From: Lachnospiraceae bacterium UBA2734
Lineage (GTDB): Bacteria; Bacillota; Clostridia; Lachnospirales; Lachnospiraceae
NCBI GenBank assembly: GCA_002353635.1
Contig: DEKA01000005.1
Span: 2,951 to 66,950, forward strand
DNA: 64,000 bases
Direction of reading: 5' to 3'
Under the pieces are notes generated by a model, which made no database searches, had not been told where the DNA came from, and worked only from the letters and a program-made list of their open reading frames with translations. A program made the position numbers and the translations under genes. This document shows positions 1 through 8,776 of this stretch, one piece after another (positions within the stretch are counted from its first letter, which is position 1; every line of letters starts with the position of its first letter).

Positions 1-1095
1 TACGGCGGCATCAAGAAGTATCAGTTCGTGGCCCTTCCGCTGGCTCTACACGGCGTCGTTGTGAAGAAAAACGGAGAGACTGTTGTGCTGAATGTCGGCG
101 AGGACCAGGACGATCCCGTGTTCTTTGTATCGGATCTTCTGATTCACCTCGCGCAGGATCAGATGCAGAAGCCCGCTGCCAAGGTCATCGAAGGCGAGGC
201 GCTGGATCTTGTCATCGGCAACAAGCCTGTCGTCATCGACGCGAAGACGAAAGCTGTCAGTGCAGCCGACCAGAAGGAGGAGATCCTCTCCGGCAAGGAT
301 GACGATAAGAAGAAGGCAAAGTGGTGCGTGAAGAAGGCGCTTCTCCACATCCTTGAGGAGCAGTACGGCATCCGCGAGGACGACTTCGAGTCCGCGGAGC
401 TGGAGGTTGTACCTGCAGGCCCCGCAAGAGATGCCGGGTTCGACCGCAGCATGATCCTGGGCTACGGACAGGACGACCGCGTCTGTGCATATCCTTCCTT
501 CCGCGCGATGCTGGCTGCAAAGACACCTAAGAGAACAAGTGTCACCCTCCTTGTCGACAAGGAGGAGATCGGCTCTGTCGGTGCAACGGGCATGCAGTCC
601 CATTTCTTTGAAAATGCGCTCGCCGAGGTCATGAACCTCGCCGGCGGCTACAGTGAGCTCGCCCTGCGCAGATGCCTTGCGAACTCCGATATGCTCTCCT
701 CCGATGTTTCGAGTGCTTACGACCCGAACTGGGCGGAGTGCTTCGATGAGAAGAACACGGCGTTCCTGGGCCGCGGCATGGTGTTCAACAAGTTCACGGG
801 CTCCCGCGGAAAGAGCGGCTCGAACGATGCAAATGCGGAGTACATCGCCCATCTGCGCGATATTTTCGATCAGAATGATGTCCTGACACAGACCGCTGAG
901 CTGGGCAAGGTCGATGTCGGCGGCGGCGGAACCATCGCGTACATCCTGGCCCTCTACGGCATGAACGTCATCGATTCCGGCGTTCCTGTCCTCAACATGC
1001 ACGCGCCGTTCGAGGCGACCAGCAAGGCCGACATCTACGAGGCGTACAAGGGCTACAAGGCGTTCCTTGAGAATGCGGATTACGAGAATTTTTAA
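1..1095 (+). CDS. M18 family aminopeptidase, 3' part (5' end outside window)
   Basis: The frame is open from base 1, so the gene starts upstream; 364 residues are present of a family usually near 430-480. M18 enzymes are dinuclear-zinc cytosolic aminopeptidases that remove N-terminal, often acidic, residues from peptides. The family signature DKEEIGSVGATG is visible near residue 180 of the fragment, and the C-terminal part keeps a Gly-rich DVGGGGTIA stretch and the HAPFEATSKAD segment expected to carry the last metal-binding histidine. An ORF beginning at the GTG at 28 is only an internal codon, not a start. A GTTCAG-type stem-loop begins directly after the stop codon. Family assignment is firm; substrate preference is unknown. 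Confidence 0.88.
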   Translation, partial: YGGIKKYQFVALPLALHGVVVKKNGETVVLNVGEDQDDPVFFVSDLLIHLAQDQMQKPAAKVIEGEALDLVIGNKPVVIDAKTKAVSAADQKEEILSGKDDDKKKAKWCVKKALLHILEEQYGIREDDFESAELEVVPAGPARDAGFDRSMILGYGQDDRVCAYPSFRAMLAAKTPKRTSVTLLVDKEEIGSVGATGMQSHFFENALAEVMNLAGGYSELALRRCLANSDMLSSDVSSAYDPNWAECFDEKNTAFLGRGMVFNKFTGSRGKSGSNDANAEYIAHLRDIFDQNDVLTQTAELGKVDVGGGGTIAYILALYGMNVIDSGVPVLNMHAPFEATSKADIYEAYKGYKAFLENADYENF

Positions 1096-1097
1096 TC

Positions 1098-1146
1098 GTT
1101 CAGCACCCCGATTCTTTATGGAGCAATTCGAGATCAGGTGCTAAAC
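1098..1146. repeat. Dispersed ~50-base stem-loop element, copy 1
   Basis: The arms GTTCAGCACC (1098-1107) and GGTGCTAAAC (1137-1146) pair with one mismatch. The interior holds GGAGCAATTCG at 1120-1130. A second copy in the opposite orientation lies at 18004-18053 with the same outer arm, the same interior word and almost the same spacing. The element starts three bases after the aminopeptidase stop. Function is unknown: a terminator without a T-run, an RNA processing site or a small mobile repeat are all possible. Confidence 0.6.
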
Positions 1147-1174
1147 GGATATTGCACATTACAGAGAATAAGAT

Positions 1175-2257
1175 ATGAGTGAAAACATTCTGTCCGAGGG
1201 GGACGGCCGCGTCGCGGGCGTCCCTGTAGGACATGCCACAAAAGATTATTATTTTGATCTGCCGAAGGAGCTGATCGCGCAGGATCCCTGCATGCAGAGG
1301 GACAACTGCAGGCTCCTTGTGATTGACAGAAAGACCGGCGCCCTCGAGCACAAGGTCTTTCACGACATCATCGACTACCTTGAGCCCGGCGAGACACTGG
1401 TTCTGAACAACACGAAGGTCATTCCGGCAAGACTTCTCGGCACAAAGGTGGATACAGGTGCCAATGTCGAGATCCTTCTTCTGCAGAGAAAGACAGACGA
1501 TGTCTGGGAGACGCTCGTGCGCCCCGGTAAGAAGCTCCGTCCCGGCGCAAAGGTGACCTTCGGTGACGGTTCTCTCACGGCAGAGATTCTGGACGTCGTA
1601 GACGACGGCAACCGCCTTGTGAAGTTTCACTACGAGGGCATCTGGGAGGAAGTGCTGGACCGCCTCGGCGAGATGCCGCTGCCGCCCTACATCACGCATA
1701 AGCTCAAGGATCCTTCCATGTACAATACGGTCTATGCCAAGTACGATGGGAGCGCCGCTGCCCCCACGGCAGGTCTCCACTTCACAGAGGAGCTTCTGCA
1801 GAGGATTCAGGACAAGGGCGTGAATCTCGCCTATGTGACACTGCATGTCGGCCTTGGCACTTTCCGGCCTGTAAAGGTGGACGATGTGACGAAGCACCAC
1901 ATGCACACGGAGTGGTACAACGTCTCCCCGGCCGCCGCAGATCTGATCAACAAGACCCACGCAAACGGCAAGCGCGTTATCTGCGTCGGCACGACCAGCT
2001 GCCGCACGGTGGAGAGCGCGGCCGATGAGAACGGCATCGTGCAGGCGGGTGCGGACAACACGTCGATCTTCATCTACCCGGGTTACAAGTTCAAGGTGAT
2101 GGACGGCCTCATCACAAACTTCCACCTTCCCGAATCGACCCTCATCATGCTGGTGTCGGCCTTTGCGAGCCGCGAGATCATCCTGAACGCCTATAAGGAG
2201 GCCGTGAAGGACAAGTACAGGTTCTTCTCGTTTGGAGATGCGTGCTTCATCAAATGA
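1175..2257 (+). CDS. queA: S-adenosylmethionine:tRNA ribosyltransferase-isomerase QueA
   Basis: QueA transfers and isomerises the ribosyl part of SAM onto preQ1-modified tRNA to make epoxyqueuosine in the wobble position of tRNAs with GUN anticodons. The 360-residue protein has the typical opening [14 protein letters not shown], the [13 protein letters not shown] block, the PLPPYI segment and [14 protein letters not shown], then [10 protein letters not shown] and [16 protein letters not shown] near the C terminus. The start at 1175 gives about 20 residues ahead of the usual N terminus and has only a weak ribosome-binding site, so a slightly later start cannot be excluded. The gene is followed by an intrinsic terminator, so it is separate from the glycopolymer genes. 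Confidence 0.95.
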   Translation: MSENILSEGDGRVAGVPVGHATKDYYFDLPKELIAQDPCMQRDNCRLLVIDRKTGALEHKVFHDIIDYLEPGETLVLNNTKVIPARLLGTKVDTGANVEILLLQRKTDDVWETLVRPGKKLRPGAKVTFGDGSLTAEILDVVDDGNRLVKFHYEGIWEEVLDRLGEMPLPPYITHKLKDPSMYNTVYAKYDGSAAAPTAGLHFTEELLQRIQDKGVNLAYVTLHVGLGTFRPVKVDDVTKHHMHTEWYNVSPAAADLINKTHANGKRVICVGTTSCRTVESAADENGIVQAGADNTSIFIYPGYKFKVMDGLITNFHLPESTLIMLVSAFASREIILNAYKEAVKDKYRFFSFGDACFIK

Positions 2258-2325
2258 ATCGATTTTGCCCGGCGGCAGTCAGAAACTGCCGCACAGACTG
2301 GCAGAGTGTTGTGTGTATCTGCTTT

Positions 2326-2356
2326 TGCCCGACAGGAAACCCCTGCCGGGCATTTT
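2326..2356 (+). terminator. Intrinsic terminator downstream of queA
   Basis: TGCCCG pairs with CGGGCA and CAGG with CCTG around a short A-rich loop, with one internal mismatch; the stem is followed by TTTTATAT. It lies about 70 bases after the queA stop and is a plausible end of the housekeeping transcript. Confidence 0.6.
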
Positions 2357-2480
2357 ATATGCGCGTAGTAGCGAGGAAGGAGGCATCCATGCTCACATGA
2401 GATGCCTTCTGGCGGTTCTGCGTGCCAGTGGTACGCGTCTGGAACAGACCGGGCCGGAGGCGAGGCGAGACCACCGCGAC

Positions 2481-2515
2481 ATCGAGTAGGAGGCGATTGC
2501 CACCTCCTGCTCGAT
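2481..2515. repeat. Strong 13-pair hairpin
   Basis: ATCGAGTAGGAGG (2481-2493) pairs with CCTCCTGCTCGAT (2503-2515) with a single G-T wobble and a nine-base loop. No T-run follows, so it is not a classical terminator. Confidence 0.6.
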
Positions 2516-2540
2516 TGAACAATGAAATGAAAATTGTTCA
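2516..2540. repeat. TGAACAAT/ATTGTTCA inverted repeat
   Basis: Perfect 8-base arms (2516-2523 and 2533-2540) separated by nine bases, abutting the preceding hairpin. The arms share the TTGTTCA word with the stem-loops near 1100, 13340, 18050, 28130 and 53880. Confidence 0.5.
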
Positions 2541-2610
2541 GAAAAATCAACTTCCGCGAATGAAGAGTCAGCCATACGCCGTACATACGCCGTCATTGAG
2601 GCTCCTTTTC

Positions 2611-2639
2611 TTGTGAAAGAACGCTCTTTCATCTATAAT
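2611..2639 (+). promoter_or_regulatory. Sigma-A promoter with embedded operator-like palindrome
   Basis: TTGTGA (2611-2616) and a perfect TATAAT (2634-2639) are separated by exactly 17 bases. The spacer contains the perfect inverted repeat TGAAAGA-acgc-TCTTTCA (2614-2631), which overlaps the end of the -35 box, the usual position for a repressor operator. Transcription would start about 40 bases ahead of the TTG start at 2684, making this the likely promoter for the front of the glycopolymer locus. Confidence 0.72.
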
Positions 2640-2683
2640 GTCTTGGTCGCCGGCGGGACCTACGGCCGGCAAAGGGGATTATA

Positions 2684-4018
2684 TTGCATACAAAGACAAA
2701 GAAAAAACCGGCCGCGAGAAAACACCTTGTTGCCGTGCTCGTGGCAGCGCTCTTTCTCGTTCTGGCGGAATTCGTTCTGACGGCGGGGCTTGAGCCGCTC
2801 ACAGAGCAGATGAAAGATACATATTACCTCTCGCAGATGGCGAAGAAGGGGCAGTATCCGGACATGGTGCTCCTCGGCGACTCCACGATGGGCGGAGGAA
2901 TGGATCCGTCTGTTCTGGATGATGAGATAGGAGATGTCTCTCTTGCTGTCAATGCGGCGACGGGAAGGCAGCCCCTTGCAGGCTCCTATTACTATCTGGA
3001 GGATCTGCTGGAGAGGTATCCGGACATTCACAGAGTGATCATAGGCCTAACGTACGATCAGCTGATTCATGACGACACAAATCTCATGAGTGAGCTGCTC
3101 GTTTTTGACCACATAAAGGATCCTGAAATCAAGCTCCAATACGGAAGGACTTTTCTGGACATTAACCAGCTCCCTTACCTGGCGAAGAGCTGCCGGTACA
3201 GAAATGAGCTGGACTCCTTCACGGACAATATACGGGACAAGATCGATTTCTATCAGAATCCGGGAGAGACCAGGAGCATCGGCTATATGCCGGCGGAGAC
3301 GAGACAGGACCCTGATAAGGGTGAGATCGGCATGGGGGATGTCCGCTTTGAGGAAAAGGATATTGACCGGACATCCCTGCACTATCTGAAGGCCATATTT
3401 TTACTCTGCAAAGAGAAGAATGTGCAGGTATGCCTCGTGACGACGCTGATCGGCGATGCGGAATTCTATTCCAGTGATGATGTGAAAAGGTCCCACGAGT
3501 ATCTGGCGAATCTGGCCGAATCCTGCGGCGTTCCCTTTTATGATCTGAACCTCTGGAGAGAGCGGGAGGAGAGGGATGTGGGCCACCGCATGGCAGACAC
3601 GGTGCATGTGACGAAGGATCTCGCTGAGGAGCAGACCGCCGTGATCGGAAAGATTCTGAACGGAGAGGATCCTGATGACTTCTTTTATCCGGATGTCGGG
3701 ACTGCGCGTGCGGACATTCACGGAGTCCTGCTGAACACGGTGAATACGACGCCGAATGAGGACGGCAGCAGGACAGTTCATGCGGGGTGCATTCTGACGG
3801 ACAACATGACACCGCAGTATCAGATCGCCGTGCAGCCGGACGGCGCCGAAGAAGTGGATCTGACAAACGGATATACATCATCCTCAGAGACCGTTCTGCC
3901 CGCTCAGTATGTAGGATCGCCGCTCAGCCTCATTGTGCGCGTGAAGGCCGAAGGGCAGGACGGCACAGAGTATCAGAGGACTTTGACTGTGCACATAGAT
4001 GCAGGTACGTGGGGTTGA
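2684..4018 (+). CDS. SGNH-hydrolase-like membrane-anchored protein, probable O-acyltransfer partner of MBOAT
   Basis: The start is TTG, chosen because AAAGGGGA sits just upstream and the N terminus then gives a short basic head and one membrane segment (about residues 13-35). The outside part has the SGNH-type nucleophile block LLGDSTMGGG (Ser67) and a late DxxH pair (Asp305, His308), as in DltD/AlgX-like proteins that take an acyl group delivered by an MBOAT partner and place it on a wall or extracellular polymer. The next gene, one base after the stop, is an MBOAT protein, which supports this pairing. About 135 residues after the DxxH form an extra C-terminal region I do not recognise. The acyl group and acceptor polymer are not known. 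Confidence 0.7.
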   Translation: MHTKTKKKPAARKHLVAVLVAALFLVLAEFVLTAGLEPLTEQMKDTYYLSQMAKKGQYPDMVLLGDSTMGGGMDPSVLDDEIGDVSLAVNAATGRQPLAGSYYYLEDLLERYPDIHRVIIGLTYDQLIHDDTNLMSELLVFDHIKDPEIKLQYGRTFLDINQLPYLAKSCRYRNELDSFTDNIRDKIDFYQNPGETRSIGYMPAETRQDPDKGEIGMGDVRFEEKDIDRTSLHYLKAIFLLCKEKNVQVCLVTTLIGDAEFYSSDDVKRSHEYLANLAESCGVPFYDLNLWREREERDVGHRMADTVHVTKDLAEEQTAVIGKILNGEDPDDFFYPDVGTARADIHGVLLNTVNTTPNEDGSRTVHAGCILTDNMTPQYQIAVQPDGAEEVDLTNGYTSSSETVLPAQYVGSPLSLIVRVKAEGQDGTEYQRTLTVHIDAGTWG

Positions 4019-4019
4019 T

Positions 4020-5564
4020 ATGTCGGTACTGTCTATTCCTTTTTTATTGTTCGCCGCAGCAGTGACGATCATCTATTACATACTGCCGCACAGGTTCCAG
4101 TGGATGTGTCTTCTCGCCGCAAACCTGCTCTTTTGTGCGTGTGCAGGCATCAGAGGATGCCTTGTTCTTCTGGCTGTTGCCTTCATTACCTACCTCGCGG
4201 GTCTCTTTCTTGGCAGAGAAAAAGAACACTATTCGGCGGAGAAAGGTACGCTGTCCGCGCTTTCCGGCGCGCAGAAGAGGGAGAAGAAGTGCGCGCTGAA
4301 GGAAGAGCACGGCAGAAGAAATCGTATGATCCTGGCCGCTGGCCTCATCCCTGTGATTGCCGTCTGGGCCTTTTTTAAGTGGAATGCGGACCACGGTTCG
4401 ATTGTGATGCCGATCGCGGTCTCCTATTACACCTTCATCGCGGTTTCCTACGCGGCAGATGTGGAGGCCGGCAAGTTCGCTCCAGAGCGGAATTTCTTCC
4501 GCTATCTGACTTTTCTCTCTTTCTTCCCACAGATGACGGAGGGACCATTCACGAGGTACGACCGGCAGAAGGAGGAGCTCTTTTCCGGGCATTCCTTCTC
4601 CTTCCGGGCCATGACAGAGGGAATCCTGCGGATGCTCTATGGTTACTGCAAGAAGATCATCCTCGCGGATTCACTGTGGGCTGTTCTCGGCGCACTTTTG
4701 GATTCGGAGCAGGTGAGCGGTCTGTCGTCCGCCGTTCTGGTTCTTCTCCTTCCCCTGCAGCAATATGCGGATTTCTCCGGCTGCATGGATATCGTGATCG
4801 GCTTCTCACAGATTCTGGGGATCAGACTTCCGGAAAACTTCAGGTCTCCCATTTTCTCGAAGTCCATCGATGAGGTCTGGCGCAGATGGCATGTAACCCT
4901 TGGAGCATTCTGCAAGGACTATGTCTTCTATCCGGTGGCGCTGGGAAAGCGCCTCAATGAGACGGCAAAGAAGATATCGGTGCGTCATCCGCTGGCCGGA
5001 AAGAATCTGCCCGTGATGGTGAGTCTTTTCTGCGTGTGGACATTTATGGGCATCTGGCACGGCTTTGGTGCGAAATACCTTCTCTGGGGTTGGATGAACC
5101 TCTTTTTCATCGCCCTGAACGTACTCCTCGGCGCGCAGTATAAAAGGTGGAGAGAGTGCCTGCACATCCGGCAGGGAAACAGGGGGTGGAGCCTCTTTTG
5201 CATGGCAAGGACATACATTCTGTTCGGCATTTTCGAAATGATGTCCGACGGGAGTGCCGCCGGCATCGGCGCAAGGAGAATCCTCTCTCTGGTGAGACCA
5301 TCGGCCTGGAGCGCGGAGCCTCTGAAGGCTGCCTTTTCCTCGGACGGCGCATCCTCTGTCTGCTGGCCCGTATGCATTCTTTTAGTCATCCTGATCCTCG
5401 TCATCGACACGGCGAAGGAAAAGAAAATAAATGTGATGGACTGGATGCACAGAGCACCGCTCCCTGCAAAGGCAGCTCTGTATGTCGCACTGTTCTACCT
5501 GATTGTCCTCTTTGCACCAAGCGGGATGAATGTCCTGCAGGGATTTGGCTACGCACGGTTCTGA
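4020..5564 (+). CDS. MBOAT family membrane O-acyltransferase (AlgI-like)
   Basis: A 514-residue multi-spanning protein of the AlgI/DltB type, which passes acyl groups across the membrane to an outside transferase. The conserved MBOAT elements are present: YFPQ-like FFPQMTEGPF, QYADFSGCMDI, WRRWHVTLG (His291) and GIWHG (His347, the expected catalytic histidine). A start seven codons earlier (3999) is possible, but 4020 has a GGGG Shine-Dalgarno core at proper spacing and lies one base after the preceding stop. It forms a two-gene unit with the SGNH-like protein. A second unrelated-looking copy of the same pair is at 59404-62113. Confidence 0.88.
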   Translation: MSVLSIPFLLFAAAVTIIYYILPHRFQWMCLLAANLLFCACAGIRGCLVLLAVAFITYLAGLFLGREKEHYSAEKGTLSALSGAQKREKKCALKEEHGRRNRMILAAGLIPVIAVWAFFKWNADHGSIVMPIAVSYYTFIAVSYAADVEAGKFAPERNFFRYLTFLSFFPQMTEGPFTRYDRQKEELFSGHSFSFRAMTEGILRMLYGYCKKIILADSLWAVLGALLDSEQVSGLSSAVLVLLLPLQQYADFSGCMDIVIGFSQILGIRLPENFRSPIFSKSIDEVWRRWHVTLGAFCKDYVFYPVALGKRLNETAKKISVRHPLAGKNLPVMVSLFCVWTFMGIWHGFGAKYLLWGWMNLFFIALNVLLGAQYKRWRECLHIRQGNRGWSLFCMARTYILFGIFEMMSDGSAAGIGARRILSLVRPSAWSAEPLKAAFSSDGASSVCWPVCILLVILILVIDTAKEKKINVMDWMHRAPLPAKAALYVALFYLIVLFAPSGMNVLQGFGYARF

Positions 5565-5625
5565 TGCGGAGGCCCTGCCGGTCTCCTGGAGCTGCCGCCT
5601 GCCATTGACGGAGTAGTACTGCACC

Positions 5626-8600
5626 ATGAAAACAGTTAAAAAATTGATCTATATCCTGATCAGGGTCCTGAACTGGCCGGTCTTTGTCCTTGCCGTTCTT
5701 CTGCTGTTCTCCCACCGCTGGATGGTGTCGACCTGGAACAACATGACGTTTGAGGAGCTGACCTATCAGCTGCGCACCCTTGGCGGCACCGGCGGAGGTA
5801 TGTTTGGAAAATATGCTCTCAACTGCATCCTCCCGACTGCCCTGATCTTTGCGGCCGCCTTAGCGGCGATGATCTTCGCCTGCAGGTGGTGGAAGAGCAG
5901 GAAGGTTCTGCTGCACGTTCTCTTTCTTGCTGCGGGTGTGCTTCTCCTTGGCCTGGCCGTTTTCCGCTTCTGGACGACGCTGGACATCTCCGGCTACATA
6001 GACGGGCAGAAGAACCTCTCGACGTTCGCCGACGAGAATTATGCAGACCCCCACAAGGTAAAGGTCACTTTCCCCGAGAAGAAGCGCAATCTGATCTATA
6101 TTTTCATGGAGTCGATGGAGGTGACGGAGGCTGACAGGGAAAACGGCGGCGGAACGGCTGTGAGCATGATCCCGGAGCTGACAAAGATCGCGCAGGAGAA
6201 TGAGGATTTCTCCGGGACCGACAAGACGCTCGACGGCGGCTTTGCCATGCCCGGCGCCACATGGACGATGGGCGCCATGTTCGCACAGACGTCCGGCCTT
6301 CCGCTCTCAACGGGCCTGGAGCAGAACCTGATGGAGACGCAGGACTCCTTCTTTCCGAAAATAAGGACGCTCGGTGATATTCTCCACGACGAGGGATATA
6401 AACAGGTGCTGCTGTTGGGATCCGACGCCACTTTTGGCGGACGAAAGCTTTATTTCACCGAGCACGGCGGCTATGAGATGCACGACTACAACTACGCGAA
6501 GGAGAAGGGCCTCATCCCTTCAGATTACTTTGTGTGGTGGGGGTATGAGGATGAGAAGTTATATAAGTTCGCGAAGGATGAGGTGACGGATCTGGCAAAA
6601 TCGGACCAGCCGTTCAACCTCACGATGCTGACGGTGGACACGCACATGGAGACAGGCTATCAGTGCGAGCTGTGCCCGGATACCTTCGATGACCCCTACG
6701 CCAATTCGTTTGCGTGCGCTTCAAAACAAGTGTCGGACTTCCTGGAGTGGGCGAAAGAACAGCCCTGGTACGACAATACGACGATCGTGATCTCCGGGGA
6801 TCATCCGACGATGACACCCAACTTTCCCTCAGATCTGCAAAAGGATTATGTGCGGAAGGTGTACACGGCGTACATCAACTCAGCGATGCAGCTGGATCCT
6901 TCGATGGGGCGCAGGGACTACACGACATTCGATGATTATCCTACGACGCTGGCTGCGCTGGGCGCAAAGATCGACGGCGAGCGGCTGGGCCTTGGCACGA
7001 ATCTCTTCTCGACAAAAAAGACGCTCTCTGAGGAATATGGCAGAGAAAACGAGCAGAAGGAGCTGGAGAGGGGATCTGCACTCATCAAGAATCTTGAGCA
7101 GGTGACACTCAACGACGCCTATAAAAAGGCAGAGGATATTGTGCCGAGAGCGGATCTGAATCTCACGGCGTACGATGCGGACACAAAGAAGGCACAGCTG
7201 GAAATCTCCAACATCCAGAACGTACAGGAAAAGATCGCGCAGATCACGGGGACGATCACGGATGAGAGCGGCAAAAACGCACAGGATCTCACCTTTGCAC
7301 TGCAGGAGAACGGGACATATACAGCCGCTGCCGATCTCTCTGCCTATACGGACAACAAAGAGAAGATTACAGTAAGTCTGAAAACGAGTACAGGGGAGAC
7401 GTACACGATCGCTGATGAAGATGGAGACCTCTCACTGGATGCACACAGGGATTTCTCTCTGTATCTGACAAGACTCGGTCAGATGCCGCTTGACGGAAGA
7501 ACTGTTCTGATTACGGGGGTGGGCGACTGCACGTCTGCTCTGAATGAATACGACGATCAAAGACTGTCGGCACTTGGCATCAAGGCGACGCTCAGCACAA
7601 TGGACGGCACTTCCTTCGCCGCGGTGATCGATGAAGACGGCGTACAGGAGAAGGAAGACAGTGCGCCCATCGAGATGGACGGCACACTGAAGGGGAGCAG
7701 CATCTGGTATAAGATCACGAGCGACGGACAGGATGCAAAGAACGGTTCTATCATCATGGCGACGAAGAAAAAGCCAAAAGGAGAGGACGTCAGCAGCAAT
7801 GGATCCGGCCTTCGTTTTATGGTGCTGGACAATGCGACGGGCAGTGTTCTGGACTCCGCTGTCTTCGACACAGCTTACAAGGATAAGAGCAGCGCGCATG
7901 CGCATGTTGTTTTCAGCGATTATAAGAAGAGTCTGTTGTCCTCTTCTGTGAAGCTGACGGTCAGCGACGTGCATCTGAGCTGCGAGGATGTCAATGCCTC
8001 TCTTGATTCCATGTCTGTGAGCTACTGGAGTGCAAAAGATCCGGCCTCGCGCAGGATGGCGGATCTGAACGACAGCAATGGAACATATACAGCCACTATT
8101 CCTCTGAACGGAATCGATCCGAAAGACTTCAGGGCTGAAATTCTCGCCACGGATACGCAGCATATCGTCTATACCGTGCAGCGCGTGCACACGGATCTGC
8201 GGCTGATGACTTGCGATATGGATGACTACCTGACAGCACTGGCCAGGGTGAAGGACCAGTACACGATTCTCCTTTCTGTCAAGGGCGATGCAGGGAGCAT
8301 CCCTGATGATGTGCAGAAGGACCTGAATGCCCTGGGGCTCTCCGGTGTCCTGCAGGGCGGACAGAATCTGAGCTATCTGGCTGTTCTTGACAGAGGGAAT
8401 GTTCTTGCAGAGAATATCAGTTATGACGAACTGACAGCGGGGGCAATGCTCCCGGATGAATCTGCACTGTATGAGGTCAAAAGCGCAGGAGCAGATGTCG
8501 GGGACGAGTCGATGATCCGTCTGAACGGGACGGATTACAGCCTGAACCAGCATGGACTTAATATTGTTGTCTGGAACCCTGCAGACGGCACTGTGGCGGA

Positions 8601-8649
8601 TGCAGTGACCTGCGATCCGACCAATGCCAAATCTCCGATGGAGCGCTGA
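5626..8649 (+). CDS. LtaS-like sulfatase-fold phosphotransferase with long C-terminal extension
   Basis: Residues 1-125 contain three to four membrane segments; the sulfatase/alkaline-phosphatase-fold domain spans about residues 150-465. Metal and nucleophile positions expected for the LtaS/OpgB group are visible: Glu162 in FMESME, Thr214 in GATWTMGA, and Asp392-His393 in ISGDH. Such enzymes move phosphoglycerol from phosphatidylglycerol to a polymer or glycan outside the cell. At 1007 residues it is far longer than LtaS (near 650). The last 500 residues contain two regions ending in GLRFMVLDNATG and GLNIVVWNPADG, each preceded by a block with an IL-or-LL-x-V-x-x-D strand, reminiscent of ILEI/PANDER-like domains. 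Polymer and donor are inferred, not shown. Confidence 0.75.
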   Translation: MKTVKKLIYILIRVLNWPVFVLAVLLLFSHRWMVSTWNNMTFEELTYQLRTLGGTGGGMFGKYALNCILPTALIFAAALAAMIFACRWWKSRKVLLHVLFLAAGVLLLGLAVFRFWTTLDISGYIDGQKNLSTFADENYADPHKVKVTFPEKKRNLIYIFMESMEVTEADRENGGGTAVSMIPELTKIAQENEDFSGTDKTLDGGFAMPGATWTMGAMFAQTSGLPLSTGLEQNLMETQDSFFPKIRTLGDILHDEGYKQVLLLGSDATFGGRKLYFTEHGGYEMHDYNYAKEKGLIPSDYFVWWGYEDEKLYKFAKDEVTDLAKSDQPFNLTMLTVDTHMETGYQCELCPDTFDDPYANSFACASKQVSDFLEWAKEQPWYDNTTIVISGDHPTMTPNFPSDLQKDYVRKVYTAYINSAMQLDPSMGRRDYTTFDDYPTTLAALGAKIDGERLGLGTNLFSTKKTLSEEYGRENEQKELERGSALIKNLEQVTLNDAYKKAEDIVPRADLNLTAYDADTKKAQLEISNIQNVQEKIAQITGTITDESGKNAQDLTFALQENGTYTAAADLSAYTDNKEKITVSLKTSTGETYTIADEDGDLSLDAHRDFSLYLTRLGQMPLDGRTVLITGVGDCTSALNEYDDQRLSALGIKATLSTMDGTSFAAVIDEDGVQEKEDSAPIEMDGTLKGSSIWYKITSDGQDAKNGSIIMATKKKPKGEDVSSNGSGLRFMVLDNATGSVLDSAVFDTAYKDKSSAHAHVVFSDYKKSLLSSSVKLTVSDVHLSCEDVNASLDSMSVSYWSAKDPASRRMADLNDSNGTYTATIPLNGIDPKDFRAEILATDTQHIVYTVQRVHTDLRLMTCDMDDYLTALARVKDQYTILLSVKGDAGSIPDDVQKDLNALGLSGVLQGGQNLSYLAVLDRGNVLAENISYDELTAGAMLPDESALYEVKSAGADVGDESMIRLNGTDYSLNQHGLNIVVWNPADGTVADAVTCDPTNAKSPMER

Positions 8650-8776
8650 TCAAGGCAGGCGCAGAGGACGGGATGGGACCGGCATATGAGAATGCAGGGT
8701 CTGCGGGGGCTGAAGACGTCCTGTCCCGAAGTGCGGGGACGGCGGTGAAACATGACAATAGAGACGGGGATAGAAT

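Larger units (their letters stand above)
2357..2610. other. Gene-free, highly structured intergenic stretch
   Basis: No convincing gene is seen on either strand. Instead there are consecutive stem-loops: 2378-2410 (GGCATC with GATGCC, extended by CATG with CATG), a smaller one around 2415-2445, a 13-pair hairpin at 2481-2515 whose arms start ATCGAG and end CTCGAT, and an inverted repeat TGAACAAT/ATTGTTCA at 2516-2540. The sequence GTGGTACGCG near 2429 faintly recalls a T-box core but lacks a base and has no tRNA-synthetase or amino-acid gene downstream. The stretch could be a small RNA or a repeat cassette. Confidence 0.45.

Noticed and set aside
28..30. GTG at 28 as start of the first gene
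   Set aside because: The frame is open to base 1 and the upstream codons continue the aminopeptidase sequence, so it is an internal valine.
2425..2445. T-box-like core near GTGGTACGCG
   Set aside because: The T-box core is incomplete by one base, no specifier stem or terminator pair is evident, and the downstream gene is not an amino-acid or tRNA-synthetase gene.
2191..2632. Two minus-strand frames (131 and 79 codons) in the queA downstream gap
   Set aside because: They run through a terminator and several palindromes, show no domain and no ribosome site; the stretch is better read as structured non-coding DNA.
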